A stretch of 64,000 nucleotides of DNA from positions 78,020,685 to 78,084,684 of the forward strand of contig CM061238.1 of the NCBI GenBank assembly GCA_030848705.1, written 5' to 3'. The position numbers and the translations under genes were made by a program. Under the pieces are notes generated by a model, which saw only the letters and a program-made list of their open reading frames with translations, made no database searches and was not told the origin of the DNA. Shown piece by piece: positions 24,509 through 36,964 of the stretch (positions are counted from its first letter, which is position 1; each line of letters starts with the position of its first letter). Source of the stretch: Heracleum sosnowskyi (taxonomy: Eukaryota; Streptophyta; Magnoliopsida; Apiales; Apiaceae).

Positions 24509-24964
24509 ATGATCCAGTTATAGAATTCGATCAATTATTTGTAGGTCTTGTGAAGCAGGGGTATGAATGTTCGGTTTGGTTTACTTGTAGGTCTTGTGAA
24601 AAGCTAATTATTTGGTGAACAAGTCCATTTCACATTAAATTTATACTTTGGTTTATAATAATTTAGGACACGAGGGTATATTTGCTTTACAGGCAGTTGT
24701 TTTGTAAGTCGGAAACTTTTATGTAAGAGAGATCAGTGTTCTGACATTCTTTGGCCTGTGATTTGTATCACAATTCTTAGGATTCTTGTAATCTTTTTTC
24801 CCCTAGTTTTCCAGAGTTGATTATACATTTAAGATTGATGCCCATGAAAATAATTATGAGGAGATGAGTATTTTACAAAATTTTATCATTCACGAAAGCC
24901 AAGTCCTGTATCAGATCTTCCACTCCATCTGCTTTCCTGAGATCCTTCATAGAAAGAAGAAGAA
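24509..24964. other. shared 3' region of two convergent genes
   Basis: 456 bp separate the UPF0496 stop and the peroxidase stop. The sequence should hold both 3' UTRs and polyadenylation regions. A direct repeat of GTAGGTCTTGTGAA is seen at 24541 and 24585. Confidence 0.6.
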
Positions 24965-26331
24965 TCATTGTCGAACCACCCTACAGTGTAGCCTAACTTC
25001 TTGGCCACCAGTGATGCTACTCATTTTGATCATGGACTTGGCAAATGCTCTCTCGAACTCTTTTTTAGAGGTAGCAAATCTTGAAACCAGTCCTTTTGTC
25101 TTTCTTTCACTAAGTAAAGCTTGATCAGATGAGAACAAGCTCTTCCCCTGGACAAGTAATTTGTAGTACATGTTGTTAAATGATGACGTCGATGAATCTA
25201 AGGTAGCACCTGCATTTTTCACCTTGTTATGCATAGGGCAAACGTTCCTAAGGCTAACTGCAAATGATGGTTGCATTGATGGATCGACATCGTGTTTGGC
25301 ATCAAAGTTGTGGATCCTATTCTGGAAGGATGAGCAATGAGAGAATCCAAGAGTATGGCCTCCTACAGTACAGAAGTTAATGCATTTGTTAATAACTTTG
25401 TATTCAGAATAGTAAAATCAAAAGAGCAAAAAAAATAATGGTAAAACGAAATCATAAAATAAAAGTCATATATATACTGTAATAAATTGAGAGTTGTACA
25501 GCAATGATTACCTGAAAGTGCTACTAAATCTTGCATGGAGAGTCCTCTTTGGGAGAAGCTCTGTTGCAACTGTGATATGTTGAATGTGGGAGCTGGTAGT
25601 TGTTTGGTTTCACTTGCCCTGGAAACTCTTCCATCTTTTCTTCCTTTCGGCAGTTCCCATGTAGGGCCTCCAGACTATCACACAAATAATTTTTACAATT
25701 ACGGAACATAAACATAACCTTTCTACTAGCTAGCTCTGGCAATTAACGAAAATTGGATAATTGTGAAATATTGATGCCACAAATGAGTTTTACTCCAACG
25801 AAACAAAAAATTAAAACTAATTCAAGTAACTTTCAGACTAACCAGAGCAACAGCATCCCTTGCAGCCAGAGCAAGTATATCAGCACAAGAGACGACACCA
25901 GGGCACAAAGCCTCCAAGTCTTTCTTAGCATTGTCAATAACATAAAAGGCATGCAGTGAAATATTTGGAGGTCCATCCTTTTCTGCTTTGTTGTTCTTGG
26001 TTGAATCAAGCAGCACAGAAGCATCACAGCCCTATAATAAATTACAATATTAGTGAGAGTTTATCAAGAGACTTGAAATAATCAAATAACATAAGTAAAA
26101 TCTAAAGAAATGATTAATTTTCTTTACTCTAATAAAGCAATCATGGAAATGCATCCGGAGTAGTGCGGCTGGAACTGTTTTATCATTCATCATTGCTTTC
26201 TGGACAACATTCGTAATAGCCAATTCGACGTTCGGGCATGTCTGATCATAGTAGTTGGGACTCAATGCAGAAGAAAACGAGACCAGAAGAGAAGCAAAAC
26301 CTAGTAAAAAAATGCTTGCTGCGAAAGCCAT
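24965..26331 (-). CDS. class III secretory peroxidase
   Basis: Four exons on the minus strand: 26331-26128, 26031-25843, 25674-25512 and 25362-24965, all with GT-AG borders and frame-consistent, giving 317 residues. It oxidises phenolic and other donors with H2O2, usually in the wall or vacuole. A signal peptide (MAFAASIFLLGFASLLVSFS) precedes mature LSPNYYDQTCPN. The distal haem pocket is LRMHFHDCFIR (Arg and His present). GCDASVLLD and CADILALAARD follow. The proximal haem His is in GGHTLGFSHC, split across the exon 3/4 border. The C terminus carries FNNMYYKLL and MSSITGGQEVR. The three-intron pattern is the ancestral one for this family. No disabling change seen; which clade it belongs to I cannot tell. 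Confidence 0.95.
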
Positions 26332-26555
26332 GACAGGTAAAATACTAACAAAATTTGCAATGTGCTTCTTTTGCTAATCTGCTAATGGATGGATAAATTT
26401 AGAGAGGCAGCAGTAGTAGTATTTGTACAGAACCGAGGGCGGGTACACGGGGCTGTAATGGAGTTGACAGCAGATTTGGTGAACTAAAAACAGTTAAGAG
26501 ACAGCCTCTCATAATCTAATCGTAATCTTGTTTATTAATTAGGTGACAGTGATAA
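26332..26555. promoter_or_regulatory. upstream region of the peroxidase gene
   Basis: Only about 225 bp lie between the peroxidase start and the LTR element at 26561, so the insertion is within the likely promoter. No clear TATA box was identified. Confidence 0.4.
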
Positions 26556-26560
26556 CTATG

Positions 26561-26805
26561 TAGTGGGCCAAAGCCCACTAGCTAATAGGTTCAATTAATA
26601 GTTTGTATATAGGTTCATTTGTAATAGGCTCACTTGTAAGCTTGTGTTATAAATACCCCCAACCACCCACATTAAGGGGGTTGGAAAAATAGATAAAAGA
26701 GTGATACTCTCAAAGAGTGTAACGTTAATTATTAAATATATCAATTTCATTCCGTTCTAGATTAATTATTCGCATATTGAATCATATTTGTTAATACACT
26801 CATCA
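26561..26805 (+). repeat. 5' LTR of the outer element
   Basis: 245 bp; begins TAGTGGGCC (the expected TG mutated to TA; the other LTR has TG) and ends CATCA. A TATA box, TATAAATA at 26648-26655, is preserved in both LTRs. Confidence 0.93.
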
Positions 26806-26822
26806 TTTGGCGCTAGAAGGAG
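26806..26822 (+). promoter_or_regulatory. primer binding site, TGGCGCTAGAAGG type
   Basis: TTTGGCGCTAGAAGG directly follows the LTR. The same word, in the other orientation, sits inside the right LTR of the element at 52019-54662. I do not assign the tRNA. Confidence 0.7.
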
Positions 26823-26848
26823 CTCTTTCATCTGTAATTCCATCCGAA

Positions 26849-28768
26849 ATGGACGAAGGCGAGCCGCTTGTCTCAAAAATTGGTGATACGACTGAGGTTG
26901 CGACTATACCTCGACGAGAGGAAATGCAGTCCCCCCCCCCCCACCCCAGCCCAGTCCTCCAGCCTAGGGAGTTATTTCCCCCTAGGGAGTTATTTCCCCC
27001 TGAGAATGACAAAATCGAGGGATCCACCAGACCCCTCGCTGATAAGCGATTAAGAATCACGACGCCTACGGGAAAGAAGGTGTTGTCGAGCGATGCACGC
27101 TTACATCTGCTCAAGCTACAAAAGCAAAAGAAGAAATCACTCCAGGTTCAAAGGTTAGAGGATCTTGAGGGGTCGGATGATGAACTGGCATATTTGAAAG
27201 AGCCAAAACGCTTACTCGAAGCTCGTCTGGAAAAACACCGGGAAATTCGCCGTCTGCAGCTTGAGTTACAGCAGACATCGATATCTCGCCACGATAAAGA
27301 TTCTCAAATGCACATCGATGATGGATACGAGGAAAACTACAACTTTGACGACGAAGTATCTGATGACTCTCAATGTTCTCAACCACCGCCAAAGCGACGT
27401 ATCACGTCGACGATGAGTGAGGCCTCGTGGCGAAGCGACTCATGTGAGTCTTTCCGCCCAGAGGATATAACCAAGATGCAAAACGACCTTGCTATGTGTC
27501 AGGATTACATCAAAAATCAATCGGGCCAGGCCATCTCTACTGAAAGTCCCTTGTCTCGATCTATTGAAATTGCTAAAATTGACAGGACTTTGAAAACTCC
27601 ATCCCTGGACCATTTCGACGGGTCATCAGACCCCATTGGATTCTAGAACACATTTGACGGGCGAATGGCATTTTTCGGACATTCGGAGGTCGCTAGGTGC
27701 CAATTTTTCTCCACATGCTTGAAAGGCACAGCGTTACGTTGGTATAGCAACCTAGCACCATGATCCATTGATTCCTGGCAAACTTTAAAAAGCAAATTTC
27801 AAAATCGCTTCTCTAGCAATTATAATGGGGATAAAATAACTGTTTCCCTAATGATAATTCGTCAACGACATTCAGAACCACTGAGGGAATTTTTTAGCTC
27901 GCTTCCGGGCTGAGGTCGCCGACATCCCAAATTTAATTGAGGAGCTAGCAATTAATTATCTGGCAGCGGGAATCGACAAACATCGCCATACGCTTCTTCT
28001 AGAGGAATATTTTGAAAAAAATCCATGTACTCTCCAATCCGCATTCCAAATTGTTGAACATAGGATGACTTTGCAAGAAGCGGTTGGCAGTATACAGTCT
28101 CCAAGACGGTTCCCCCAAAAACGAGATAGAATCAGAAGTCCTCATCGACGATCTCCACGAAGTGACACAAGGCGAGGTTACGAGACACACTCCCGCTCCT
28201 ATGATCGACGGACTCCGTTACCTGAAAGAACAGAAAGGAATGAGAAAACAGAGAGAACGTGGAAACCACATGACCGAAATGAGAAAGAATTCACCAAACT
28301 CAACACTGACAAAGCGACCATACTGTATGTCCTTAAAACATAACCCGACTATCGACCCCCAAGGCCGAGGAAGCCGGGACGATCCCCAAGTTCTAGATAT
28401 TGTGAGTATTATGAGGACACGGGTCATACAACGGACGCCTGCTTCCAACTCAGCTCGTTCATTGAGAACAAAATTCGCCGAGGACAATTGATCCACTTCG
28501 TTGACGACACGAATCACCTCTCATCATGAAATCATGATCAGGACAGGGTCATTTATGTCATCGCTGGAGGCCACTCCGCAGGGGGCACTTCTAACAATTC
28601 CAAAAAGTTATATGCCCGATAAGTGTTCTCTGTCAACCCAGAGGCAACTAAAAAGCCAAGACATAACCCAACTCCAATAATATCTTTCTCAAATGAAGAC
28701 TACCCTTCGGGAATTATTGAAGCCCACCAAGATGCTCTCATCATCACTGCCAAAATAGGCATAAATAC
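26849..28768 (+). pseudogene. gag of the outer gypsy element (broken)
   Basis: The first ATG is at 26849 (MDEGEPLVSKIGD) and the frame is open to a TAG at 27644-27646. The retrotransposon gag domain starts just before that stop (LDHFDGSSDP) and continues after it (FDGRMAFFGHSEVARCQFF, then GTALRWYSNLAP). A basic Arg/Ser region lies around 28100-28250, and near 28405-28500 is a CEYYEDTGHTTDACFQL motif followed by IRRGQLIHFVDD, typical of Tat-type gag-protease junctions. Several stops and a frameshift interrupt it. Near 26960-27000 an 18-bp stretch (GGGAGTTATTTCCCCCTA) is duplicated in tandem. The last readable words before the nested insertion are DALIITAKIGINT. Confidence 0.88.
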
Positions 28769-31700
28769 TATGACGCCCTCCAAACCCGGGGTATAGATTT
28801 GGGGAGTCACTCGACCAACGAAACACAACATACCTGAATCTAACACATGCATAATAATATAATAACATAAAATACCCCTTATACAAGACCGCATCCAGAT
28901 TATGGCATAAAACAAGCTTCTAAGTCATATTTGTTACAAACCAGTTTTCAGAGTTATTACACACTTAATATACAAAGCTAGACATCTAGTATAACTTCCA
29001 AAGTAAAACAACTACCCGTCCAATGACAATCACTCGGGGTGGTCTCCTATCATCGGGAGAACTGTAACTAGCGTTGTATCTGCTCATTCTCTCGCTTCAC
29101 TTGAATAGGGTTAGAAACAAAACAAGTATGAGCCACATGAGCTCAGCAATCATGATATATATATCAATCACAGTTCCATAATGAAAGGAAAGAATTCAAT
29201 TATCTGAATCAACAATACACAAGTCAAACATAAGCTTTTAACAATCATTATTGAAGAAAGAGGAATCAGAATTGGACTTCTACATTTTTCAAATACAAAG
29301 GTTGAGCTGCTGATCAGTCACGCATCAACCCCGGACTAGCTTATAGCATAGTCCTCCACTAGGATCCATGGCCATCTAGGCCTTAAGTTATTACGACCAT
29401 AAATATGGCCCGACCATTACTGGTCTCATTTTAAAACATGTCAATTCTATCACAAGGTATAAGCAATAACATGCATAACAAGATAAGTACACAATGACGG
29501 GGTGTAATAGTTGCAAAAGAGCTTCAACTATTCAATATCAAGGAAAGTCCGAGAAATAGATTCGGAATGGTTTCAAGGGTACAACGTACTCATTTAAGAA
29601 AGTCAACAATGGTTATCATCAATTATAAACTGAATTGAAGGTAAGGGTTTCTGAAATCCAACACGATTGTGGATTAAATCAAAAGTTAGGAATATTCAAG
29701 GAAATAGCATCAGTGCTCAATACGGGTGAAGGTTGAATAATCTGAATCGTTCTGATGGTAACATACATGTAATTCTGAAGAATAATAACAATGGAATCAA
29801 CAAGTAAAGGCACATATACTTGCCTGGTCTACGTCGCTGACGGGATTCTATCTCGTTCACTCTACTTTGCCCTTTCCCTTGTTCCGGGAACTCGATTCTA
29901 TAATAAACAACTTATAACAGTAAGTCTAACTATCCTCGACACACAATCATAATCATTATCACATTTAAACAAGTAATCGGGTACTTATCGGACGCCCGGT
30001 CTAATTTTACGGTAATTAAAACTCAGACATTAGCCATCGTACGGGCATTTACGGACTATTAAAACACATTAATCGACTCATATAAACCATATAGCACTTA
30101 TAAATAATTTTTAAATCAATATTTGAGGCTTATTTGAATTTAAATAAGTCACAAATAATTTTTAAATCAAAAATCGGATTTTTAATCCCATTATAAGTAT
30201 TTAAAAACAATTAAATCAATTAATAAAAATTAATTGACACTTTTTAAACACTCCAACTATTTTTAAATAATTAAATCAAGCTAGAAAATAATTAAACTTA
30301 ATTTAAATTAATTAAATCTAATTAATTATTAATTATTAATTATTAAGAATTAATCAATTAATTAAATAAATTAATTATTAATTAAAAATAATTAAAATAA
30401 TTAAATTTAATCAGTTTTCGAATTTAAATAATTAAATATAATTTTCCAGAATTTTCTGAATTTAAAAATGTATTTTTAAAATAAAAAATATGATTTTTAT
30501 AAATAATTAAATTATTTTCGAATTAAATTTAAAAATAAAATTCAAAAACAGTTTTCTGAAAATGAATTAGGGTTTTGAAGATTGAAACCGGGTCAGAAAA
30601 CGGGTTACTGGATCGGGTCACGGGTCGCCAAGAACAATCCGGGTCGCGAAGAACAGCCGGAAAATTCTCAGATTCCGGCGACCTTTTCCAGAATCCGGCG
30701 AGCCAAAAAACATCAAAAATTGGGGCTTTTGATACCAAAACACTCCTCATAACCATACCAATACATTCCGATCAAAAACAAACCAAAAACATCACCGGAA
30801 CTTCAAACCCGACTATTTTCCGACTATGTTAAAATAAAGCTAAGAACACATACAATGAAAGCCCTATATCCAAAATCATGTCAGATCAATAACCAGAACG
30901 GACTATTAAAAAGAAGAATTCAGGTCAAAACCCGAAAATCAAACCCGAACAAATTGAACATAAACATGAAATTAAAGCATTAATTCCTACTAATTAGAAC
31001 CCTAGGAACATGTTGGAAGCAATCAATTGAACGGAGAATCAACAGAATGAAAATCCCCAATTCGAATATAAACCCTAATTTTAATTAGAAATTTGAAAAA
31101 TTCATATAAAATCAAAAAATTACCAGATGATGATGAGGTTGGAAGATTCTGAAACTAGAGCTCAAGATCTTTGATTTGAGTACTTGAACTTTGGATTTGG
31201 ATTTTAATAACACCTTCGAAATTGATTTTGATTTTCAAGAACACGAAGAACACGATTCGGGAATTTTATTTTTTTGTATATTTTTAATACGGATTATATG
31301 AAGTATAATGTACAATTCTCCTTTTTATACTTAGTGGAAAATAATACCCTAAACGGCATTTTTCGATCGATATTGATCCACTGGTTCGCTTTAAAACCCT
31401 AACAATGTAAAATACACGTTTTACAAGGTGATAGCTATCCAAAAAGACTGATAGTTATCCAAATCAATACATATCATTTATATAACTAATGCTCAAGAAT
31501 ACTGGGGCTATAACAGATGTATTTATTGATACGGACGATATATCAATTACCTTAGAAAAATTAGGGTTAGGGTTTAGAATAATTTTTCTTCCTTTGAATG
31601 AAACAAATACTATTGATAATATCGGATAATAAGGGATATAATAATACGAAGAAATCCTCCAATAATGATTCGAACACAAATGACGAAGGAATAATAATGA

Positions 31701-31914
31701 TGAACAAAATTTCAACGGGGCCCTTGAATTATCAAAACGGGGCTCAAAATTGAAGATATTTTCAAATGACAAAATATTTGAACGGGGCTTTCGACACACC
31801 AATTTACACATAAACACTTAACAACCCTTATCATTATAACTCAAAATACTTCATAATAAGTATTCTACACATATAATACGATTTATATTATTAATAAAGT
31901 TCACGGATCTTACA
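28769..31914 (-). repeat. 3' LTR of the inner chromovirus
   Basis: 3,146 bp, starting TATGACGCC (TG mutated to TA) and ending GATCTTACA on the plus strand. Very similar to 37654-40848. It lacks about 60 bp present in the partner at roughly 39714-39773 and a short duplicated word near 38820. The middle is extremely AT-rich (30090-30540). Confidence 0.95.
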
Positions 31915-31930
31915 TCCTTCCCCCCTTAAT
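31915..31930 (-). promoter_or_regulatory. polypurine tract of the inner chromovirus
   Basis: The minus strand reads AAGGGGGGAAGGA immediately before the 3' LTR, the expected plus-strand primer site. Confidence 0.85.
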
Positions 31931-31939
31931 AGGATTCTG

Positions 31940-33402
31940 TCCTCAGAATCAAATCAAGGAAACAACTGGGGATACTTCTCTAACATATCACTCTCTAACT
32001 CCCAGGTAGACTATTCCACCTTAGGATTCCTCCACAAAACTCTTACTATCACTACAGTCTTATTTCTTAATACTTTTTCCTTACGATCCAATATCTGAAT
32101 TGGTCGTTCTACATAAGATAAATCTGACTGGACCTCTATGGGTTCATACTCTATTACATGGTTCGAATCTGGTCGATACTTCTTAAGCATGGATACGTGA
32201 AACACATTATGAACGTGTTGCATATACGGGAGTAATGCTAACTCGTAAGCTACTTTCCCAATCTGCTTCAAAATCTCAAATGGTCCAACGTATCTCGGAC
32301 TCAATTTCCCTTTCTTTCCAAACCTAACTAATCCTTTCCATGGTGAAACTTTCAGTAACACTTGTTCTCCGACTTCGAATCCCATATCTTTTCTTGCTAG
32401 GTCAGCATATTTCTTCTGCAGGTTCTGAGCTGTTATCAACCTTTTCTGAATCAATTCTATCACTTCCTTTGTCTGTTGTACTAATTCTGGTCCTATCACT
32501 TTCCGTTCACCAACTTCTTCCCAATGTACTGGAGATCGACACTTCCGTCCATATAAAGCTTCGTAAGGTGGCATCCCGATACTCACGTGAAAACTATTAT
32601 TATATGAGAACTCTACTAAGGGTAGATGATCGTCCCAATTACCTTTAAAATCAAGTGCACACGATCTAAGCATGTCTTCGATGGTTTGAATTGTCCTTTC
32701 ACTTTGACCGTCTGTCTGCGGGTGATAAGCCGTACTCATTTTCAATTCGGTGCCTAAACATTCTTGAAAACTTCTCCAGAATCTTGAGTTGAATCGAGGG
32801 TCTCGATCAGATACTATTGACACTGGAACTCCATGTCGTACCACGATTTCTTTAACATATAAACGAACTAACTTATCCAGCGAGAATCTCTCGTTAATAG
32901 GAAGAAAATGTGCGGATTTCGTCAATCGATCCACAATAACCCAAATAGCATCATGGTTAGTCTTCGTTCTAGGCAATCCTACCACAAAGTCCATTGCGAT
33001 GTGTTCCCACTTCCACTCAGGAATTTCTAATGGCTGCAGTAATCCACTTGGTCTTTGATGTTCCGCCTTGACCCTTTGACATGTAAAACATTTACTCACC
33101 CATTCAGCAATTTCTCTTTTCATATCTGGACACCAAAAGTTCATTTTAAGATCTCGATACATCTTCGTGCTTCCAGGATGAATTGAATACTTCGAGTTAT
33201 GCGCTTCGTGCAAAATTTCATTCTTTAGTTCTGCTACATTAGGTACCCATATTCGAGAAGCAAACCTTAAGATTCCTTTGTCGTCCAGTTGGCTACATAT
33301 TTCATCGCATGTTAAACTATTTGCATTGTCATTCATGACTTGCTCTTGGCATTTCCGTATTTTTTCCAACAATTCGGGTTGAAATGTTATGGCGTAAATC
33401 AT
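31940..33402 (-). pseudogene. chromovirus integrase with C-terminal chromodomain (one stop)
   Basis: The open stretch 33402-32011 contains the HHCC zinc-binding region (HEAHNSKYSIHPGSTKMY, then CFTCQRVKAEHQ), the DDE core (DFVVGLPRTKTNHDAIWVIV; VSDRDPRFNSRFW; YHPQTDGQSERT) and the GPFEILKQIG module. After a TAG at 32011-32013 the frame continues STWELESDMLEKYPQLF, completing the chromodomain (VLWRNP before it). Chromodomains of this type direct integration to heterochromatin. A TAA just above 33402 separates it from RNase H. Confidence 0.93.
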
Positions 33403-34464
33403 TTATGTCGCATCCTTCGGAACACGTACTTCTATCTCTAACTTCTCAAACTCTCTGTACAATTCTTTGGTCATCGTCAGCATATTCAATCTTTCTTTTC
33501 TGCTCACTGTATCTGCTACCACGTTCACCTTGCCGGGGTGATAATTTATAGAAACGTCGTAATCCTTGATTAGCTCCGACCATCTTCTCTGTCTCATGTT
33601 CAGCTCCTTCTGAGTAAAAATTACTTCAGACTTTTGTGATCGGTGTAAATTTCACATCTCTCTCCGTACAAGTAATGTCTCCGTATCTTCAGTGCAAATA
33701 CGGTCGCGGCTAATTCCAAATCATGTGTAGGATATTTCTGTTCGTGAGGTCTCAATTGTCTTGACGCATAAGCAATTACTTTGCCATGTTGCATAAGTAC
33801 ACAACCCAACCCTTTGTAAGACGCATCACTATAGATTACAAATTGGCCTTGATCGTCTGGTAGCATTAATATTGGTGTCGTAGTTAGTCTCCTCTTTAAC
33901 TCTTGGAAACTCTCTTCGCATTTGCCGTTCCATATGAATCGTTCGCTTTTCCTTGTCAGCTTGGTCATTGGAGTAGCTATCTTTGCAAAATCCTATACAA
34001 ATCTCCGATAATATCCGGCTAATCCCAAGAAACTTCTAACTTCAGTTGGTGTCCTTGGTCTTTCCCAATCCTTCACTGCTTCAATATTTGCTGGATCTAC
34101 TTTGATGCCTTCACTACTTACCACGTGCCCTAGGAAATGAACTTCCCTTAACCAGAATTCACACTTTGAAAACTTTGCGTATAGTCCTTCTTGTCTTAAA
34201 ATCTCCAACACAATCCACAAATGATTCGCATGTTCTTCTTCCGTCTTAGAATATATCAAAATATCATCGATGAATACCACTACAAACTCATCCAAATACT
34301 TCTTAAAAATTCTGTTCATTAAATCCATAAAAGCTGCTGGTGCATTCGTCAATCCAAACGCCATTACTAAAAACTCATAATGTCCATACCTTGTTCGAAA
34401 AGCTGTCTTCAGTATATCGTCTGGTTTAACCTTCAATTGGTGATATCCTGATCGTAGATCAATC
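33403..34464 (-). pseudogene. chromovirus RT (second part) and RNase H (broken)
   Basis: 34436-33993 holds the RT catalytic region: GHYEFLVMAFGLTNAPAAFM and VVFIDDILIYSKTEEEH, then FLGHVVSSEGI. A TAG follows RRFV (33990). 33968-33621 is RNase H: VIYSDASYKGLGCVLMQ and ASRQLRPHE, then YTDHKSLK. A one-base loss near 33618 shifts the frame; 33597-33403 continues with MRQRRWSELIKDYD. Confidence 0.92.
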
Positions 34465-36009
34465 TTAGAAAAAATGAACCGCTCCTTTTAACTGGTCAAA
34501 CAGATCATCTATTCTAGGCAATGGATACTTGTTCTTGATGGTTAGTTTGTTTAACTCCCGATAATCTATACAAAGTCTCATACTTCCATCCTTCTTTTTG
34601 ACAAACAACACTGGTGCTCCCCACAGTGAAACGCTAGGTCTGATAATTCCTTTGTCTAACAATTCCTGCAATTGCTTAGCTAACTCCTTCATCTCCACTG
34701 GTGCCATTCTGTATGGTTCTTTGGATACTGGTTCCGCGCCTGGTGTTAAGTCTATCGCGAACTCAATCTCTCTATCCGGAGGTAGTCCTGGTAACTCTTC
34801 TGGAAAAACATCTGGAAACTCACTCACGATTGGAATATCTTCTAACTTAGAAACTTCCTTCTCGGTATCTATCACATATGCGAGATAAGCCTCACATCCT
34901 TGTTTTAATAACCTCTTAGTCTGAATCATTGTCAAAAATTTCTTCGTTTGTTTCTCTCCTTTAAATATCACTTCTTTCTTTTCTGGGGTAACTAAAGTAA
35001 CCCTCTTATCCTTACAATCAATACGCGCATCATAATCAGTTAACCAATCCATTCCTAAAATAACATCAAATTCTCCCAACTTGAAAGGTAATAAATCAGC
35101 ATAAAAACGACTCCCTAAAATCTCAATTTCACAACGGGGACAATACGAACTAACCGGTATACGATCCTGGTTAGCTATTTCTACACTCAACACTCCATTT
35201 AAGGGTTCCATTAAACAATCCAATTTACGAGCAAACGTTTCCGAAATAAACGACTTAGTAGCTCCTGAATCTATCAACACTTTAGCATTAACAGAATTTA
35301 CTAGAAGTGTACCTGCCACCACATCGGAGTCTCTCACTGCTTCCCTCATTGACATATTATAGGTTCTAGCTAACGGCTGAACATCAACAGTTGGAGGTGC
35401 CTCTATAGCTCGAATCATGTTGTTCACGGGTGCTGGCTCTCTACAATCCTTGATCATATGGCATGGTCTCTTACATCGATGGCACACGATACCTGTCTTG
35501 CAATCCCTGGCATAATGCCCCTTCTGGTTACACTTAAAACATGTGATACTCATTCTGTGGCATATACCTGGATGTCTTTTCCCGCATGTCTTGCATTCTG
35601 GAAGTGGAGGTCTGGAAACTACTTGCTGATTATTGTTTGGTGGACGATTGATTGGTCCTGCATTTCCGGTATCTGGTTTCTTGAAAGTTGTACCTCTGCT
35701 CGGCTGGAATCCTGGTTTCTTGTTTGGATGGTTCTGAAGATCTCCCGGTGACTGGACCTTATCAGATGTCCCTACCTTTCTTTTCTTATTCTCTTTCTCT
35801 CTCATGTATGAATCACTTTCTCATTCCGCAATCATTGCCTTCTGTACCACGGCTGCATATGTATCTAACTCCAAAACAGCTAACTTACTACGAATCCATG
35901 ACCTCAGTCCCTGTTGGAACCTCTTGGCCTTCTTCTTCTCCGTATCAACGTATGTTGGAACAAACCTAGACAACACGGTAAACTTGGTCTCGTACTGCGA
36001 AACAGTCAT
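34465..36009 (-). pseudogene. chromovirus zinc knuckles, protease and RT (first part), broken
   Basis: The open stretch 35805-34465 contains two CCHC-like knuckles (CFKCNQKGHYARDC and a nearby CHRCKRPCHMIKDC), the protease active site LIDSGATKSFIS, DVILGMDWL, then the start of RT (KEPYRMAPVEMKEL; GAPVLFVKKKDGSMRLCIDY). An extra T in a T run at about 34467-34473 shifts frame just before the KIDL motif. 36009-35821 is the end of gag (YETKFTVLSRFVP). The stop at 35818-35820 separates them. Confidence 0.93.
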
Positions 36010-36015
36010 ACTACC

Positions 36016-36552
36016 TTACTTCAATTCTAAAAATTTCAACTCCATTTGATCTCGCATAAAGTCAGGAAAATACTTCTCTAAAAACAATTCTGTAAATCTC
36101 TCCCACGTAATTAACCCTTCAGGTTCTAAAGCCTTACTAGTTTCCCACCAATAACTTGCCTCATTTTTTAGAAAATAACTAGCATACTCAGTTTTCTTTT
36201 CTCCCGTTACCTCTATCAACGTAAAAGCTTTCTCCATTTCCTTCAACCATGCCTTTGCCTCAACTGGATCAGCAGATCCCTTGAACTCTGGAGGTTTTGC
36301 TGCTTGAAAGGATTTAAACGTAACCACGGGTACTATCTGCTGGTGCTGCTGTTGTTGATGCTGATGCTGCTGTTGCTGCTGTAGTAACTGTTGTTGGATC
36401 TGTTGTTGTTGTTGAGCTAGAACAGTAGTTTGTTGAGTGAGGGTGTTCAAAAGATGTATTACAACCGGATCTAAATGACCCGTTGGGGGTGTATTCTGTT
36501 GACCTTCTTGGTCAGTGGAATTATTCGCACGGGTATTTCGTCTAGGAGGCAT
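36016..36552 (-). pseudogene. chromovirus gag, main domain
   Basis: Starts MPPRRNTRANN, then a Gln/His-rich stretch (about 45 residues), then the retrotransposon gag domain: PPEFKGSADPVEAKAWLKEM, then NEASYWWETSKA, LFLEKYFPDFMRDQMELKFL. A TAA at 36013-36015, probably from CAA, ends it 178 codons in; the same frame continues below. Confidence 0.92.
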
Positions 36553-36964
36553 ATTGATGATGAATAAACAATAACTGATTTAATAAAATAATTCATAAAT
36601 AGAAGAGAAAGAGAACACAATTGGTAGAACCATGATTTACGGATTTTCAACGGTGTAAGGGTATACTCGTTGCACAAGTAGAATAACAATTACAATAGTG
36701 AAAATGAATAACAAGAGAATAATAATAGTTCTACAAAGGATGGCTATCATAAATATATACATAGATTTGATACAACCGTAGAACGCTTTCAAGAGTAAAG
36801 TGTGTCATAGCTGAACTACAACTGCCGATCAACAGTACAACAACAAAAATACAACAACAATCCAAGGCGATACTATAAGCCTGGTGCACTGCTGGTACTA
36901 TACTATGTATCTATGTACTATATGACTGGAATCCACATAATACCCCAACCTCGTCTCTACCGGC

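Noticed and set aside
28084..28491. 135-codon plus ORF overlapping gag
   Set aside because: Out of frame with the recognisable gag residues; Arg-rich composition follows from the gag sequence read in another phase.
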